Part shown: positions 25,838 through 34,429 of the stretch, piece by piece | Numbering within the stretch: the first letter of the stretch is position 1 | How the letters are laid out: every line of letters begins with the position of its first letter | Assembly (NCBI RefSeq): GCF_000024165.1 | Contig: NC_013194.1 | Span: 2,604,001 to 2,668,000 of the forward strand | From: Accumulibacter phosphatis | GTDB taxonomy: Bacteria > Pseudomonadota > Gammaproteobacteria > Burkholderiales > Rhodocyclaceae | DNA: 64,000 nt | Reading direction: 5' to 3' | Translations under genes and position numbers: made by a program | The notes under the pieces: generated by a model | What the model was told of the DNA's origin: nothing | Seen by the model: only the letters and a program-made list of their open reading frames with translations | The model's database searches: none

Positions 25838-28204
25838 ATGAATTCCATGACTGCGCCACCCAGCCCCGCCAAGCACTCCCGCGCGCCGGCGGCGGTGCCC
25901 GGCGCAGGGCACGGCGGAGAGCACGGCGGACGGCGCGAGACCGCCGCCGTGCCGACGAGAACCCTTGCTAATCCCTATCCTGGGCTGGCGGCCTTCAGGC
26001 CGGAGGAGCACAGCTTTTTCTTCGGGCGTGACGAAGACATCGACCGGGTAGTCGCGCGCCTCGCCGAGACGCCGTTGCTCAGCATTGTCGGTCGCTCGGG
26101 CACCGGCAAATCCTCGCTGGTCGCGGCCGGTGTGGTCCCGCGGCTTGGCGGGATCCTCGGGGAGTTCTGCTATCGGCGCTGCGAACCGCAGGCGGACCCC
26201 TGTCGACAACTCGCCGAGATGCTCGGTCGCGAGCAGCCGGCAGACCCCGAACTGCGCGGTCGTCAGTGCCTCGCGGCGCTGCGGCAGGTGCTCGACGCGA
26301 CGCCCGATGCAGAGCAGGCCGATCCGTTGCAGGATCGCCTGGCCGTCGCCATCGAACACTTCCTGGGAGAACCCGGTCGCCCGTTGGTCCTGCTGGTCGA
26401 CCAGTTCGAGGAGTTGTTCACCCGTACTTCGCCGGCGGGCGCGCTTCGCTTTCGTAGTCTCATCGGCGCCTTGCTCGAGAGCAAGCGCCTGTATGTGATT
26501 CTGACGCTGCGCAGCGAATTCACTGGCCGGCTGATGGAGTGGCTTGGTGAAGACCTTTTCCGGGCGTCGCTGGTTGCTCTTGAACCGATCAGGGGGGAAG
26601 CGCGGCTGCACGCGATCATCACCGGACCGGCCGAAGCCAGCGGCGTGCCGGTACAGGCCGAACTGGTCGCGACACTGGTGTCGGCGGCCAGCGCTACGCG
26701 CGGTGCCCTGCCGCTGATCGCCCTGACTCTCGAGAGGCTCTTCGAGCAGCGCGATCCCGAGGCGGGGCTGACGCTGGGAGCCTACGAGCGCATGGGCGGG
26801 CTGGAGACCGTCGTCGAGAGCGCTGCCGCGGCGATCGAACGCTTGATCGCCGGTGAGCCGGAACTCGAACCCGCCTGCGCGCGCCTGTTTGCCGAGCTGG
26901 CGACGGTGATCGACGGACTGCCGACGCGCCGCACGGTCGAGATCGGGCCGCTACGCGAGGATCCGCTGGTCGGCCGACTGGTCGATGCGTTGCGCAGCCA
27001 GGGCTTTCTGGCCGACCCTGACGACCGGCACGTGGAACTGGCACACGAGATGCTGCTGATCCATTGGCCGCGTCTGCGGCAATGGTGCGACCGCTATCGC
27101 GACAGTCTGACGCTGCGCCGGCAGGCGAAACAGGCGGCGAGGGACTGGCAGCAGGCCTGCGCGCACGAAGAGACGCCGGTTACCGGCGCTCAAGGCCGGA
27201 GTGCCGAGGTGCTCGCCTGGAGCTGGGAGCGCCAGAAGCCGGCGCTGCTTGCCTTGCTCGAGCTCAGCAATCGCCCGACTCTCGCCGATCCCGATTTCGA
27301 CGATCCCGGAATTCTCGCCTGGCAGGCGCTCGAGCACACTCTGGAGAAAGGCCTGCGGCGTTTCCTGCAGCCCGAGCCGCTGGCCCTGCTCGAAGAGCTG
27401 GCCAGTGACGAGACAGCGCATCACCGGCGCGAAGAGATCGGCCTGCGACTCAACCAGATGGGCGATCCTCGGCGCGGTGTCGGGTTGGCCGCCAACGGCC
27501 TCCCGGAGATGGCGTGGATTGCCGTGCCGGCCGGCGAAGTCACCCTCGAAGGCAAGGGCAGACAGGTCTTCCCCGTCGGTTCGCTGCACGTCTCCCGATA
27601 TCCGATCACCTGGCAGCAGTACAACGCCTTCGTCAACGCCGATGACGGCTACCGCGACCGGCGCTGGTGGAGAAAGCTGACACAGCGAAAACTGCCGGGT
27701 GAGATTCGCTGGGGTTTCCACAACTATCCCGCGATCAATGTCTGCTGGAGCGATGCGGTCGCCTTCTGTCGCTGGTTGAACGAGAAGTTGCAGCTGAGCT
27801 CACCGGCGATCATCCGTCTGCCCACCGAGTGGGAATGGCAATGGCTTGGCCAGTCGGGCGCGGCCAGGCGAAAGTACCCGTGGGGTGACGACTGGAACCC
27901 GATGCGTGCCAACAGTCATGAGAGCGGCATCGGCAGGACGATGGCCGTCGGCATGTATCCCTCCGGCAGTCCCGACGGCTCGCTGGTCGCCGATCTGGCT
28001 GGCAACGTTTGGGAATGGTGTGTGAACGAGTACGATGCACCGGGCACCACGCAAATCGGCGGCGCCAGGCCGCGCGCCATGCGCGGTGGTTCGTGGCTCG
28101 ACTATCCGGCCGACCTGCGCACCGCCAAACGCGAGTACTTCCCGCCCGACGATCGCGATGGCGACATCGGCTTCCGCGTCGTGCTGGCGCCGCCGGTCGA
28201 TTAG
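25838..28204 (+). CDS. STAND NTPase (nSTAND1-like) with C-terminal FGE-sulfatase domain
   Basis: The 788-residue protein has a disordered N-terminus. 'NPYPGLAAFRPEEHSFFFGRD' leads into a STAND NTPase with Walker A GRSGTGKSS (85-93) and 'LVLLVDQFEELF' as Walker B. A winged-helix or helical region follows (about 350-550). A formylglycine-generating-enzyme-like domain covers about 556-788 ('GNVWEWCVNEYD', 'MRGGSW', 'GDIGFRVV'). No TIR or other effector is visible. It resembles the DGR target proteins at 47-55 kb, but its last 130 bases do not match the template repeat, so it is not a current target. ATG 25838 has GGAGG upstream; 25814 is an alternative. It may be a sensor in a conflict system, which is inference. 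Confidence 0.85.
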   Translation: MNSMTAPPSPAKHSRAPAAVPGAGHGGEHGGRRETAAVPTRTLANPYPGLAAFRPEEHSFFFGRDEDIDRVVARLAETPLLSIVGRSGTGKSSLVAAGVVPRLGGILGEFCYRRCEPQADPCRQLAEMLGREQPADPELRGRQCLAALRQVLDATPDAEQADPLQDRLAVAIEHFLGEPGRPLVLLVDQFEELFTRTSPAGALRFRSLIGALLESKRLYVILTLRSEFTGRLMEWLGEDLFRASLVALEPIRGEARLHAIITGPAEASGVPVQAELVATLVSAASATRGALPLIALTLERLFEQRDPEAGLTLGAYERMGGLETVVESAAAAIERLIAGEPELEPACARLFAELATVIDGLPTRRTVEIGPLREDPLVGRLVDALRSQGFLADPDDRHVELAHEMLLIHWPRLRQWCDRYRDSLTLRRQAKQAARDWQQACAHEETPVTGAQGRSAEVLAWSWERQKPALLALLELSNRPTLADPDFDDPGILAWQALEHTLEKGLRRFLQPEPLALLEELASDETAHHRREEIGLRLNQMGDPRRGVGLAANGLPEMAWIAVPAGEVTLEGKGRQVFPVGSLHVSRYPITWQQYNAFVNADDGYRDRRWWRKLTQRKLPGEIRWGFHNYPAINVCWSDAVAFCRWLNEKLQLSSPAIIRLPTEWEWQWLGQSGAARRKYPWGDDWNPMRANSHESGIGRTMAVGMYPSGSPDGSLVADLAGNVWEWCVNEYDAPGTTQIGGARPRAMRGGSWLDYPADLRTAKREYFPPDDRDGDIGFRVVLAPPVD

Positions 28205-28232
28205 GCGTGCGTCCACGCCAGCGTCGGGGCCA

Positions 28233-31169
28233 TCACGGCAAGCCGCCACGGACGGTGCGTGGTCTGACGATTGCTTCGTAGTAGTCGAAGGCGTCGCGGA
28301 TGTGCCCGCGCAACTGGTTCTCTTCCCAGGGTTTGGTCAGAAACCTGTAGACGGCTCCCTGATTGACGGCATCGACAATCGACTCGAGTTCGCTGTAGCC
28401 GGCCATGACGATGCGCACCGTATCGGGGTGGAGCAGCCTGACGCGCGTCAGAAAGTCCGTGCCCTGCATCGGCAACATGCGTTGTGCAGCAACGATGACC
28501 TGGACGTCGTTGCCGGCCAGCAGGTTCAGCCCCTCGTGCGGGCAGCCCGTGGCGAGGACTCGGTAGCCCTGTGCGCGCAAGGCTCGGCGAAGGGCGGACA
28601 GGGCGTGCGGCTTGTCGTCCACCAGCAGCAGCGTGTGCGATTCGCCGTGTGCCTGGGTCGGCGGCAGGCACTTTCCCTGGCTCACCAGAGTCGCGAACTC
28701 GTCCGCCGGGACCGGTGCGCTGAACAGGTAACCCTGAATCTGGTCGCAGCGGTTCTTTCTCAGATAACTCAGTTGGGTCTCGGTCTCGACGCCTTCGGCG
28801 ACCACCTTCAATGCCATGCGGTGTGCCAGGGCGATCACCGCGGTGGCAATGTTGGCGGCTTTCGGATCGCTGACGATATGGGTGATGAACGAACGGTCGA
28901 TCTTCAGTTCGTCCACCGGAAAGCGACTCAGATAGCTGAGGCTCGAGTAGCCGGTTCCGAAGTCATCGAGGGCCACTGCGACGCCGACGCGCCTGAGGGC
29001 GTCGAGTCGCTCGGTGGCCTGCTCGGGTGCCGCCATCAGCATGCTTTCGGTCAACTCTAGCCCAAGCATGCGCGGGTCGACAGCATGCTTGCGCAGGGCG
29101 GTGGCGAGGACGGCCTCGAGTTCACCACCCGCGAACTGGCGCGCCGAGACATTGACCGCGACCATCACCGACGGCTGGCCGGCTTCCGCCCAGGCACGAA
29201 TCTGTCGGCAGGTTTCGTTGATGACCCACGCCCCGATCGGCACGATCAAGCCGGTTTCTTCCGCCAACGGGATGAATCGGTAGGGAGGTACCAGGCCGAA
29301 CCCGGGTCGTTGCCAGCGCAGTAGTGCCTCGCCGCCGACGATCACGCCGCTGGCGAGGTCGAGCTTCGGCTGGTAATGCAGGACCAGTTCGCCCTGGATC
29401 AGCGCCCGGCGCAGGGCAGTCTCCATTTCAAGTCGCTGCAGCGCTCCATGCCCCAGTTCGCCGGTATAGAAAGCGTATTGGTTGCCACCCCGCTGCTTGG
29501 CGCGATGCATTGCCACGTCGGCACTGCGCAGCAGATCGTTGGCGCCCTTCCCATCCTGCGGAAAGACGCTGATGCCGATGCTGGCGCGTGCATAGGTCTC
29601 GTGTCCGTCGGCGAGGACAAAAGGCGGAGCCAGTGCAGCCAGCAGGTCGCCGGCGATACTCCCAGCGTTCTCGGCATCCTGGCTCGCCTCGAGGATGGCA
29701 ACGAACTCGTCGGCGCCGAGGCGGCCAACCACGTCCTCGTGACGCAGCCGCGCCTTGAGGCGGGCAGTGACGCCAAGCAGCAGTTCATCCCCGAGAGCGT
29801 GGCCCAGGCTGTCGTTGACGTTCTTGAACTGATCGAGATTGATGACCAGCACGGCCGACTTGCCTCCCTGCCGCTGCGCGCGCTCGAGGGCATGTTGCAG
29901 CAGCGAGCGCAACAGCAGGCGATTCGGCAGGTCGGTGAGCGGGTCGTAGTGCGCGAGGTGTTCGAGCTCTTCTTCGCGGTGTTTGAGCTTGCTGAGATCG
30001 GTGAACACAGCCAGGTAATGCGTCGGTTGTCCGTGCTCATCCTTGACGACGCTCAGCGTTGCCCATTGCGGGTAGATTTCGCCGTCGGCGCGGCGGTTCC
30101 AGAGCTCGCCCTGCCAGTGGCCTGCCTGCGTCAGGCTCGCCCACATCGCCTGGTAGAAGGCTCGGTCGTGGCGCCCCGACTGGAGGAGGCGGGGATTCCT
30201 GCCGATCGCCTCGGCGGCGGTGTACCCGGTCATCTCGGAAAACGCCGGGTTGACCGAAATGATCCGGCCGGTCAGGTCGGCAATGAGGACGCCGTCGCGC
30301 GTGCTCTCCAGGGCCGTGGCGTGCAGGCGCTGGCGCTCGGCGAGGGCGTGTCCGGCAGTCACGTCATCCCAATTGCCGACGACTGCCAGCGGCTGGTGGT
30401 TGGCATCGAAGAGCAGGCGCTTGTGGTCGCGCAGCCAGCGAACGACACCCTGCCCATCGCGGAAACGGTATTCCTGCAGCAGGCTGCCGTCGGCCAGCAG
30501 GCGGGGCCAGGTCTCCAGTACGTGCGCACGGTCTGCGTCATGCACGTGGCTGACCCACCAGTCGGGCGCCAGGCACTCGGCAGGTGAAAAATGCAGCACG
30601 CGCGTGATGTTGTCGCTAACCCAGAGGGGGACGAGACTCTGCCCGTCGACGCCACATGCGTAGAGAACCGTCGGGCCGGCCGACAGGACGAGTTGCCGAT
30701 GGGTGGTCGCGGGGCGCACGCTCGAGCTTTCCTGGCGGAACCGCGCCTGCCTCGCGGCATCCTCGATAACGCCCGCAAGCGAAGCAGGATCGTCCCGCCT
30801 GGTGATGGCGCAGTCGTTGAGGCCAAGCTGCGCGGCGGTGGCGACAACACCGTCGTCGTCGCAGATCAACACGATCGGCACTGTGAGGCCGAGTCGGCCG
30901 CGCAGTGTCCTGGCGATCGCCGGCGCGTTCAGCCCCGGCGACTGGCAATCGACCAGCAGCAGGTCGGGCACTGGCCCGCTATCGGCAACTACCGACAGGC
31001 GCGCGAGTGCCTGTGCCTCACTCTCAACGACATCGAAGCGAAGGCGTGGCAGATGCGGCGCGCAATCGGCCAGGGCACGTTCGACTTGCGGGCCGGGGCG
31101 CCCGGCGTAGAGGACGTATAGCAGGGGGTTGTCTTCGCGAAAGAATGAGTGCGGAGGAACGGAGGGCAT
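28233..31169 (-). CDS. Receiver-PAS-PAS-GGDEF-EAL-receiver protein (cyclic-di-GMP signalling)
   Basis: The 978-residue cytoplasmic protein has these parts in order: an N-terminal receiver-like domain (about 15-140), a PAS domain (about 160-270), a second PAS with PAC (about 275-400), GGDEF (about 410-560, with 'RLGADEF'), EAL (about 575-830), and a C-terminal receiver (about 845-965). The EAL domain keeps 'EALLRW', 'NVSARQF', 'DDFGTGYSSL' and 'VVAEGVET', so phosphodiesterase activity is likely. GGDEF has Ala for the second Gly. In the C-terminal receiver the phospho-Asp position reads 'VIVAAQRML', with Ala in place of Asp, so it is probably not phosphorylated. It is convergent with the STAND gene. 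Confidence 0.9.
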   Translation of the reverse strand: MPSVPPHSFFREDNPLLYVLYAGRPGPQVERALADCAPHLPRLRFDVVESEAQALARLSVVADSGPVPDLLLVDCQSPGLNAPAIARTLRGRLGLTVPIVLICDDDGVVATAAQLGLNDCAITRRDDPASLAGVIEDAARQARFRQESSSVRPATTHRQLVLSAGPTVLYACGVDGQSLVPLWVSDNITRVLHFSPAECLAPDWWVSHVHDADRAHVLETWPRLLADGSLLQEYRFRDGQGVVRWLRDHKRLLFDANHQPLAVVGNWDDVTAGHALAERQRLHATALESTRDGVLIADLTGRIISVNPAFSEMTGYTAAEAIGRNPRLLQSGRHDRAFYQAMWASLTQAGHWQGELWNRRADGEIYPQWATLSVVKDEHGQPTHYLAVFTDLSKLKHREEELEHLAHYDPLTDLPNRLLLRSLLQHALERAQRQGGKSAVLVINLDQFKNVNDSLGHALGDELLLGVTARLKARLRHEDVVGRLGADEFVAILEASQDAENAGSIAGDLLAALAPPFVLADGHETYARASIGISVFPQDGKGANDLLRSADVAMHRAKQRGGNQYAFYTGELGHGALQRLEMETALRRALIQGELVLHYQPKLDLASGVIVGGEALLRWQRPGFGLVPPYRFIPLAEETGLIVPIGAWVINETCRQIRAWAEAGQPSVMVAVNVSARQFAGGELEAVLATALRKHAVDPRMLGLELTESMLMAAPEQATERLDALRRVGVAVALDDFGTGYSSLSYLSRFPVDELKIDRSFITHIVSDPKAANIATAVIALAHRMALKVVAEGVETETQLSYLRKNRCDQIQGYLFSAPVPADEFATLVSQGKCLPPTQAHGESHTLLLVDDKPHALSALRRALRAQGYRVLATGCPHEGLNLLAGNDVQVIVAAQRMLPMQGTDFLTRVRLLHPDTVRIVMAGYSELESIVDAVNQGAVYRFLTKPWEENQLRGHIRDAFDYYEAIVRPRTVRGGLP

Positions 31170-31252
31170 GATTAGCGGTTTCGTTCGCTGCTTCGGCGGG
31201 GTGGCGGCGCGAGCAGTTCCCTGGACCTGTCGGCCTGCGCAGCCATGGGTGC

Positions 31253-32785
31253 TCAGGCGCGCGTGACGCTGAGCGTCACGTGGCCGCGGTTGTTGCCGTA
31301 GAACTTCCAGGCGTCGTTGGCGTAGCAGTAAAGGTAGCCGGATCGCTGTGGTGTGCAGGAGCAGGCCTCGCCGATCAGGAAGGTCTCGCCTTCGATCGCC
31401 GTACCGCTGCCATCCATGTTGGGTTGGTTGGCGATCATGCCGACCAGGGCGAACCAGGGAAACTCGTCACGGCGGCGTGATCCCCACCAGTCGGCGCCCT
31501 GTTTGCCGGTCAGGCGCTTATAGACGGCTTCCGCCTCGCCGATCGCATTGCCGAACAGGCGGGCGACGTCGCCGATGTTGAACCCACCGTCGGTTGCACC
31601 GGCAGGTCCACAGGCCATACTGCTGTCGAGCCACTCGCCGCTCGCGGTCAGTACATAGCTCACCCCTGCCTCAAGGTAGAGCCCGCAGACGTTCCAGTGC
31701 TGGCGGGCGTACACAGTGAGACGGGCCGTCTCGCCGATGCCAATGACACGCGTCGGCCAGTAGGGCGCCTGCGCCAGTGGCGGCAGCTGATGCCGTTCCC
31801 AGGCCTGCGCGGCCAGCGCTTTGCCGACATTGCCCGCGGCGAACAGGGGCGTGGCGCGCGGCAGGGTTCGCAGATGCGACCATACTCCGGTCGTCGAGTC
31901 GTGCAGCACGCCGCGCGCGTCCGGGGCCAACTGGCTGGTGAGTGCCGAAGCCGTGCGCAGGCCGAGTGTCGTCGCTTCGTCGATCATCCACTGCAGTGCT
32001 CCGTCCGAGAGTCCGCATTCGACATAGCCGCCGCCGACATCGCTGTGCGTGCCGGCGAACCAGAGTTGCTTCAGGCTGCCATCGGCCGGACGCGGGCCAT
32101 CTGTCCACAGCGTCGGCGCGAAGCTCGCCCGTTTCTCGTCGATGGCCAGGGCCTGTCGGCCATGGCGGACGGCAGCGCTGAGTTCGGTGTCGTGAAAGCG
32201 GTAGCGCTGCGGATCGTCCAGCAGTTGATCGAGGACAAGCAGGTCATCGGGAACACCGAGGGCGCCAACCGTATCCCAGACGCCGATCAGGTGGATGCCG
32301 ACCCGATCGTCGGGCAGGTCGCCGCGCAGGAAGGTGTAGCCGCTAGCCCACTGTTCGGCGGCCTGGCGTTGCCGGTAACCACGGTCGTAGGCGTTGTCGA
32401 TCGCCTGCCAGGCCTGGCGCTCGCTCATTCCCTCGAGATCCAGCAGGCCGCAGCGGCTGACGAAGCCGCCGAGGCTGCGCACCGTGTAAGCCCCGCGACT
32501 GAAGCCGAAAAGGTAGATGCGGTCTGCGTGCCGGTAGTTGCCGCACAGCCAGCGGTAGGCACTGAGGATGTTGCGGCTCAGGCCGAGGCCGATGCCACCC
32601 CCGAGAACACGCTCGACAAGGCCGCCTTCGGCGCCCACGCCCGGATGGTAATAGGTCAGTTGGCGATCGTCGGCGACGCACAGGTTGTAGAGTTTGACGA
32701 CATTGGTTGGGCAGGGCAGGGCGCCCATCTGCTGCTCGGGCGAACACCAGGTTCCGTCACTGCAGACGACGAGATTGCGCGGCAT
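31253..32785 (-). CDS. DUF2235 alpha/beta-hydrolase (Tle1-like phospholipase family)
   Basis: The 510-residue protein starts MPRNLVVCSDGTWC, the DUF2235 signature. It contains GFSRGAYTVRSL (nucleophile Ser96), 'GVWDTVGALGVP' and 'WFAGTHSDVGGGY', giving a Ser-Asp-His triad arrangement. Some DUF2235 proteins are type VI secretion phospholipase effectors (Tle1), but no vgrG, immunity or secretion gene lies nearby and no signal peptide is present. A cytoplasmic hydrolase is therefore just as likely. The C-terminal part (about 330-510) is unassigned. ATG 32785 (GGAGA upstream) replaces a longer frame that overlaps the next gene. Confidence 0.82.
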   Translation of the reverse strand: MPRNLVVCSDGTWCSPEQQMGALPCPTNVVKLYNLCVADDRQLTYYHPGVGAEGGLVERVLGGGIGLGLSRNILSAYRWLCGNYRHADRIYLFGFSRGAYTVRSLGGFVSRCGLLDLEGMSERQAWQAIDNAYDRGYRQRQAAEQWASGYTFLRGDLPDDRVGIHLIGVWDTVGALGVPDDLLVLDQLLDDPQRYRFHDTELSAAVRHGRQALAIDEKRASFAPTLWTDGPRPADGSLKQLWFAGTHSDVGGGYVECGLSDGALQWMIDEATTLGLRTASALTSQLAPDARGVLHDSTTGVWSHLRTLPRATPLFAAGNVGKALAAQAWERHQLPPLAQAPYWPTRVIGIGETARLTVYARQHWNVCGLYLEAGVSYVLTASGEWLDSSMACGPAGATDGGFNIGDVARLFGNAIGEAEAVYKRLTGKQGADWWGSRRRDEFPWFALVGMIANQPNMDGSGTAIEGETFLIGEACSCTPQRSGYLYCYANDAWKFYGNNRGHVTLSVTRA

Positions 32786-32868
32786 GGCGGTTCTCCATCG
32801 GGTTGAAGGTGTCGGGGAGCGGCGGACGTAGCGCCGGTAGCCGCGCTCTCCCCAATTGCAGGCCGAGG

Positions 32869-34017
32869 CTAGTGCAGGGACTTGAACTCGCCATTCCGGA
32901 TCACCCAGAGATAGGTATCGCGCTGCGTGTCGCCGTTCGCGTCGAAAACGATCGGGGTTTGCGCGCCGGCAAACTTTCCGTGCGCCAGAATCGACTCCTT
33001 GAGCGTCTGGCCGGCAGACTTGCTGGCAAGCGCATCGAGGGCCACGTTGGTGGCGTCGAAGGCGGTCAAGCCAGGAAAGCCCGGTTCCTGGGCGAAGCGC
33101 TCGCGGTAGGCGCGGTGAAATTGCAGGTACGCCGGCTCGCTGCTCTCGCGGTCGACGTACTGAGCAACGACGACGCCTTCCACGGCCCGGCCCCCGAGTT
33201 CGACCAATCGCTCGGTGGCTGCCCATTCCGAGGTGGCGATGCGAACCGTCGCGTCACGCATGCGCAGTTGCTGGATCAGTAGAGCCGTGTCCATCGAGTT
33301 GGCGATGACCACGACGCCGTCGGGTCGGTGAGTGAGTACGCCGCTCGCCAGGGTCGAAAAGGTCGTGCTCGAATCGAAGCCGATCGCCGCGACGATCAGG
33401 CCGCCCCTCGCCTCGAAGGCGCTGCGGAAATCGCCCGCCCAGCTCTCGCTGTAGGCTCTGTTGCGTAGATCGTAGACCAGCACCACCCGGCGCAGTCCGT
33501 GTTGCCGAAAATGGTACTCGGCTGATTTTGGCGCATGTGCCGCGGTGGGTGAGACCACGCGGAAGAACTGGTCGTCGAGTCCGGTCAGTACATTCGTCGT
33601 CACCGTTGGCGAGATGAGTGGAACCCCGGCCGCATTGACTTGCGGCAGCACGGCCAAGGCCATGGCACTGGTCATCGGACCGATGATCAGCTCGACCTTG
33701 CGGGCGAGCAGTCGGGCGACGGCCTGCCTGGCCACCTCGGCGTCCTGCTGGTCGTCATCGACGATCAACTCGACCTGCCGACCGTTGATCCCGCCCCGCT
33801 GGTTGCGCATCTCGACCGCGAGGATGGCGCCGTTGCGCCCGCCGATGCCGAGGTCGGCGACGCGGCCCGAGAGGCCTCCCAGGAAGCCGATCTGCAATGG
33901 CTCCGCTGGCGTACAGCCGGGAAGGCCCAGCGAAACGAGCGCCAGCAGAGCGATGATGCCTGGCCAGATAACGGCAAGCCTCGTCACGCGCCAGTTCTTC
34001 GTCGTCAATTCCCGCAT
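32869..34017 (-). CDS. Lipoprotein periplasmic binding protein (LivJ/K type)
   Basis: The 382-residue type-1 periplasmic binding protein has a hydrophobic leader and the lipobox LGLPGC, so it is probably membrane-tethered. The Peripla_BP_6 domain spans about 40-370 ('IGFLGGLSGRVADLGIGGRNGAILAVE', 'GINGRQVELIVDDDQQD', 'VLIGPMTS'-type segment 'IIGPMTSAMAL'). The family binds branched-chain amino acids, amides or similar ligands, but no permease genes are adjacent. A longer upstream frame exists; ATG 34017 is chosen because the leader peptide begins there. Confidence 0.88.
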   Translation of the reverse strand: MRELTTKNWRVTRLAVIWPGIIALLALVSLGLPGCTPAEPLQIGFLGGLSGRVADLGIGGRNGAILAVEMRNQRGGINGRQVELIVDDDQQDAEVARQAVARLLARKVELIIGPMTSAMALAVLPQVNAAGVPLISPTVTTNVLTGLDDQFFRVVSPTAAHAPKSAEYHFRQHGLRRVVLVYDLRNRAYSESWAGDFRSAFEARGGLIVAAIGFDSSTTFSTLASGVLTHRPDGVVVIANSMDTALLIQQLRMRDATVRIATSEWAATERLVELGGRAVEGVVVAQYVDRESSEPAYLQFHRAYRERFAQEPGFPGLTAFDATNVALDALASKSAGQTLKESILAHGKFAGAQTPIVFDANGDTQRDTYLWVIRNGEFKSLH

Positions 34018-34429
34018 GTACGTCTCCGTCAGCGCCGCCCCCACGCCTGCCGGTGACGGCAGGCCCTTGCCGCCATTGTACTGGAGTCCTGGACGTGAGG
34101 CGGACAGGCTCGTTCCCGGTGCCGACGCGAAACAGGCGCCAATGCCGGCCAGGACGAACACCGCCGAGGACGGACGGAGCACCTGCTGCGTTAGCGGTAT
34201 CGTCGCTGCCGCGCATCGGTGAGGTTCGCCGCTTGCCCTGGCCGGCGGGGCGTGGGCGGTTTTTCCGGCTTTCCGCAGGAAAAGGCAAATAAACGCCGAA
34301 AAGAACCGTTGAAGGGCCGGCAAGCGATTGAACTGTCTGACATATCAGCGCTATCATCGCTATTGCCGCGGATTGCGAAAGCGGTGTCAGATCAGCAAGA
34401 ACGCGATAAATCCACTTGGAGAGAGATAG
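34018..34429. other. Intergenic region between divergent binding-protein gene and ppk2
   Basis: This is 412 bp without a convincing gene. A short inverted repeat, TGCCG/CGGCA, lies near 34051-34067, and a possible ppk2 promoter is at 34328-34357. I see no clear Pho box. Confidence 0.5.
34328..34357 (+). promoter_or_regulatory. Possible sigma70-type promoter of ppk2
   Basis: TTGAAC (34328-34333) and TATCAT (34352-34357) are separated by 18 nt and lie about 75 nt before the ppk2 ATG. This is a match by eye only. Confidence 0.3.

Noticed and set aside
28080..28204. 3' end of the STAND-FGE gene as a third variable repeat
   Set aside because: The protein motif RGGSW...GFRV is shared, but the DNA does not follow the template repeat outside these few codons and the homing-site sequence (..TGTGTGTCTCCC) is absent.
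31253..32785. DUF2235 protein as a type VI secretion effector
   Set aside because: No vgrG, hcp, PAAR or immunity gene is nearby and no secretion marker is visible, so only the hydrolase family is claimed.
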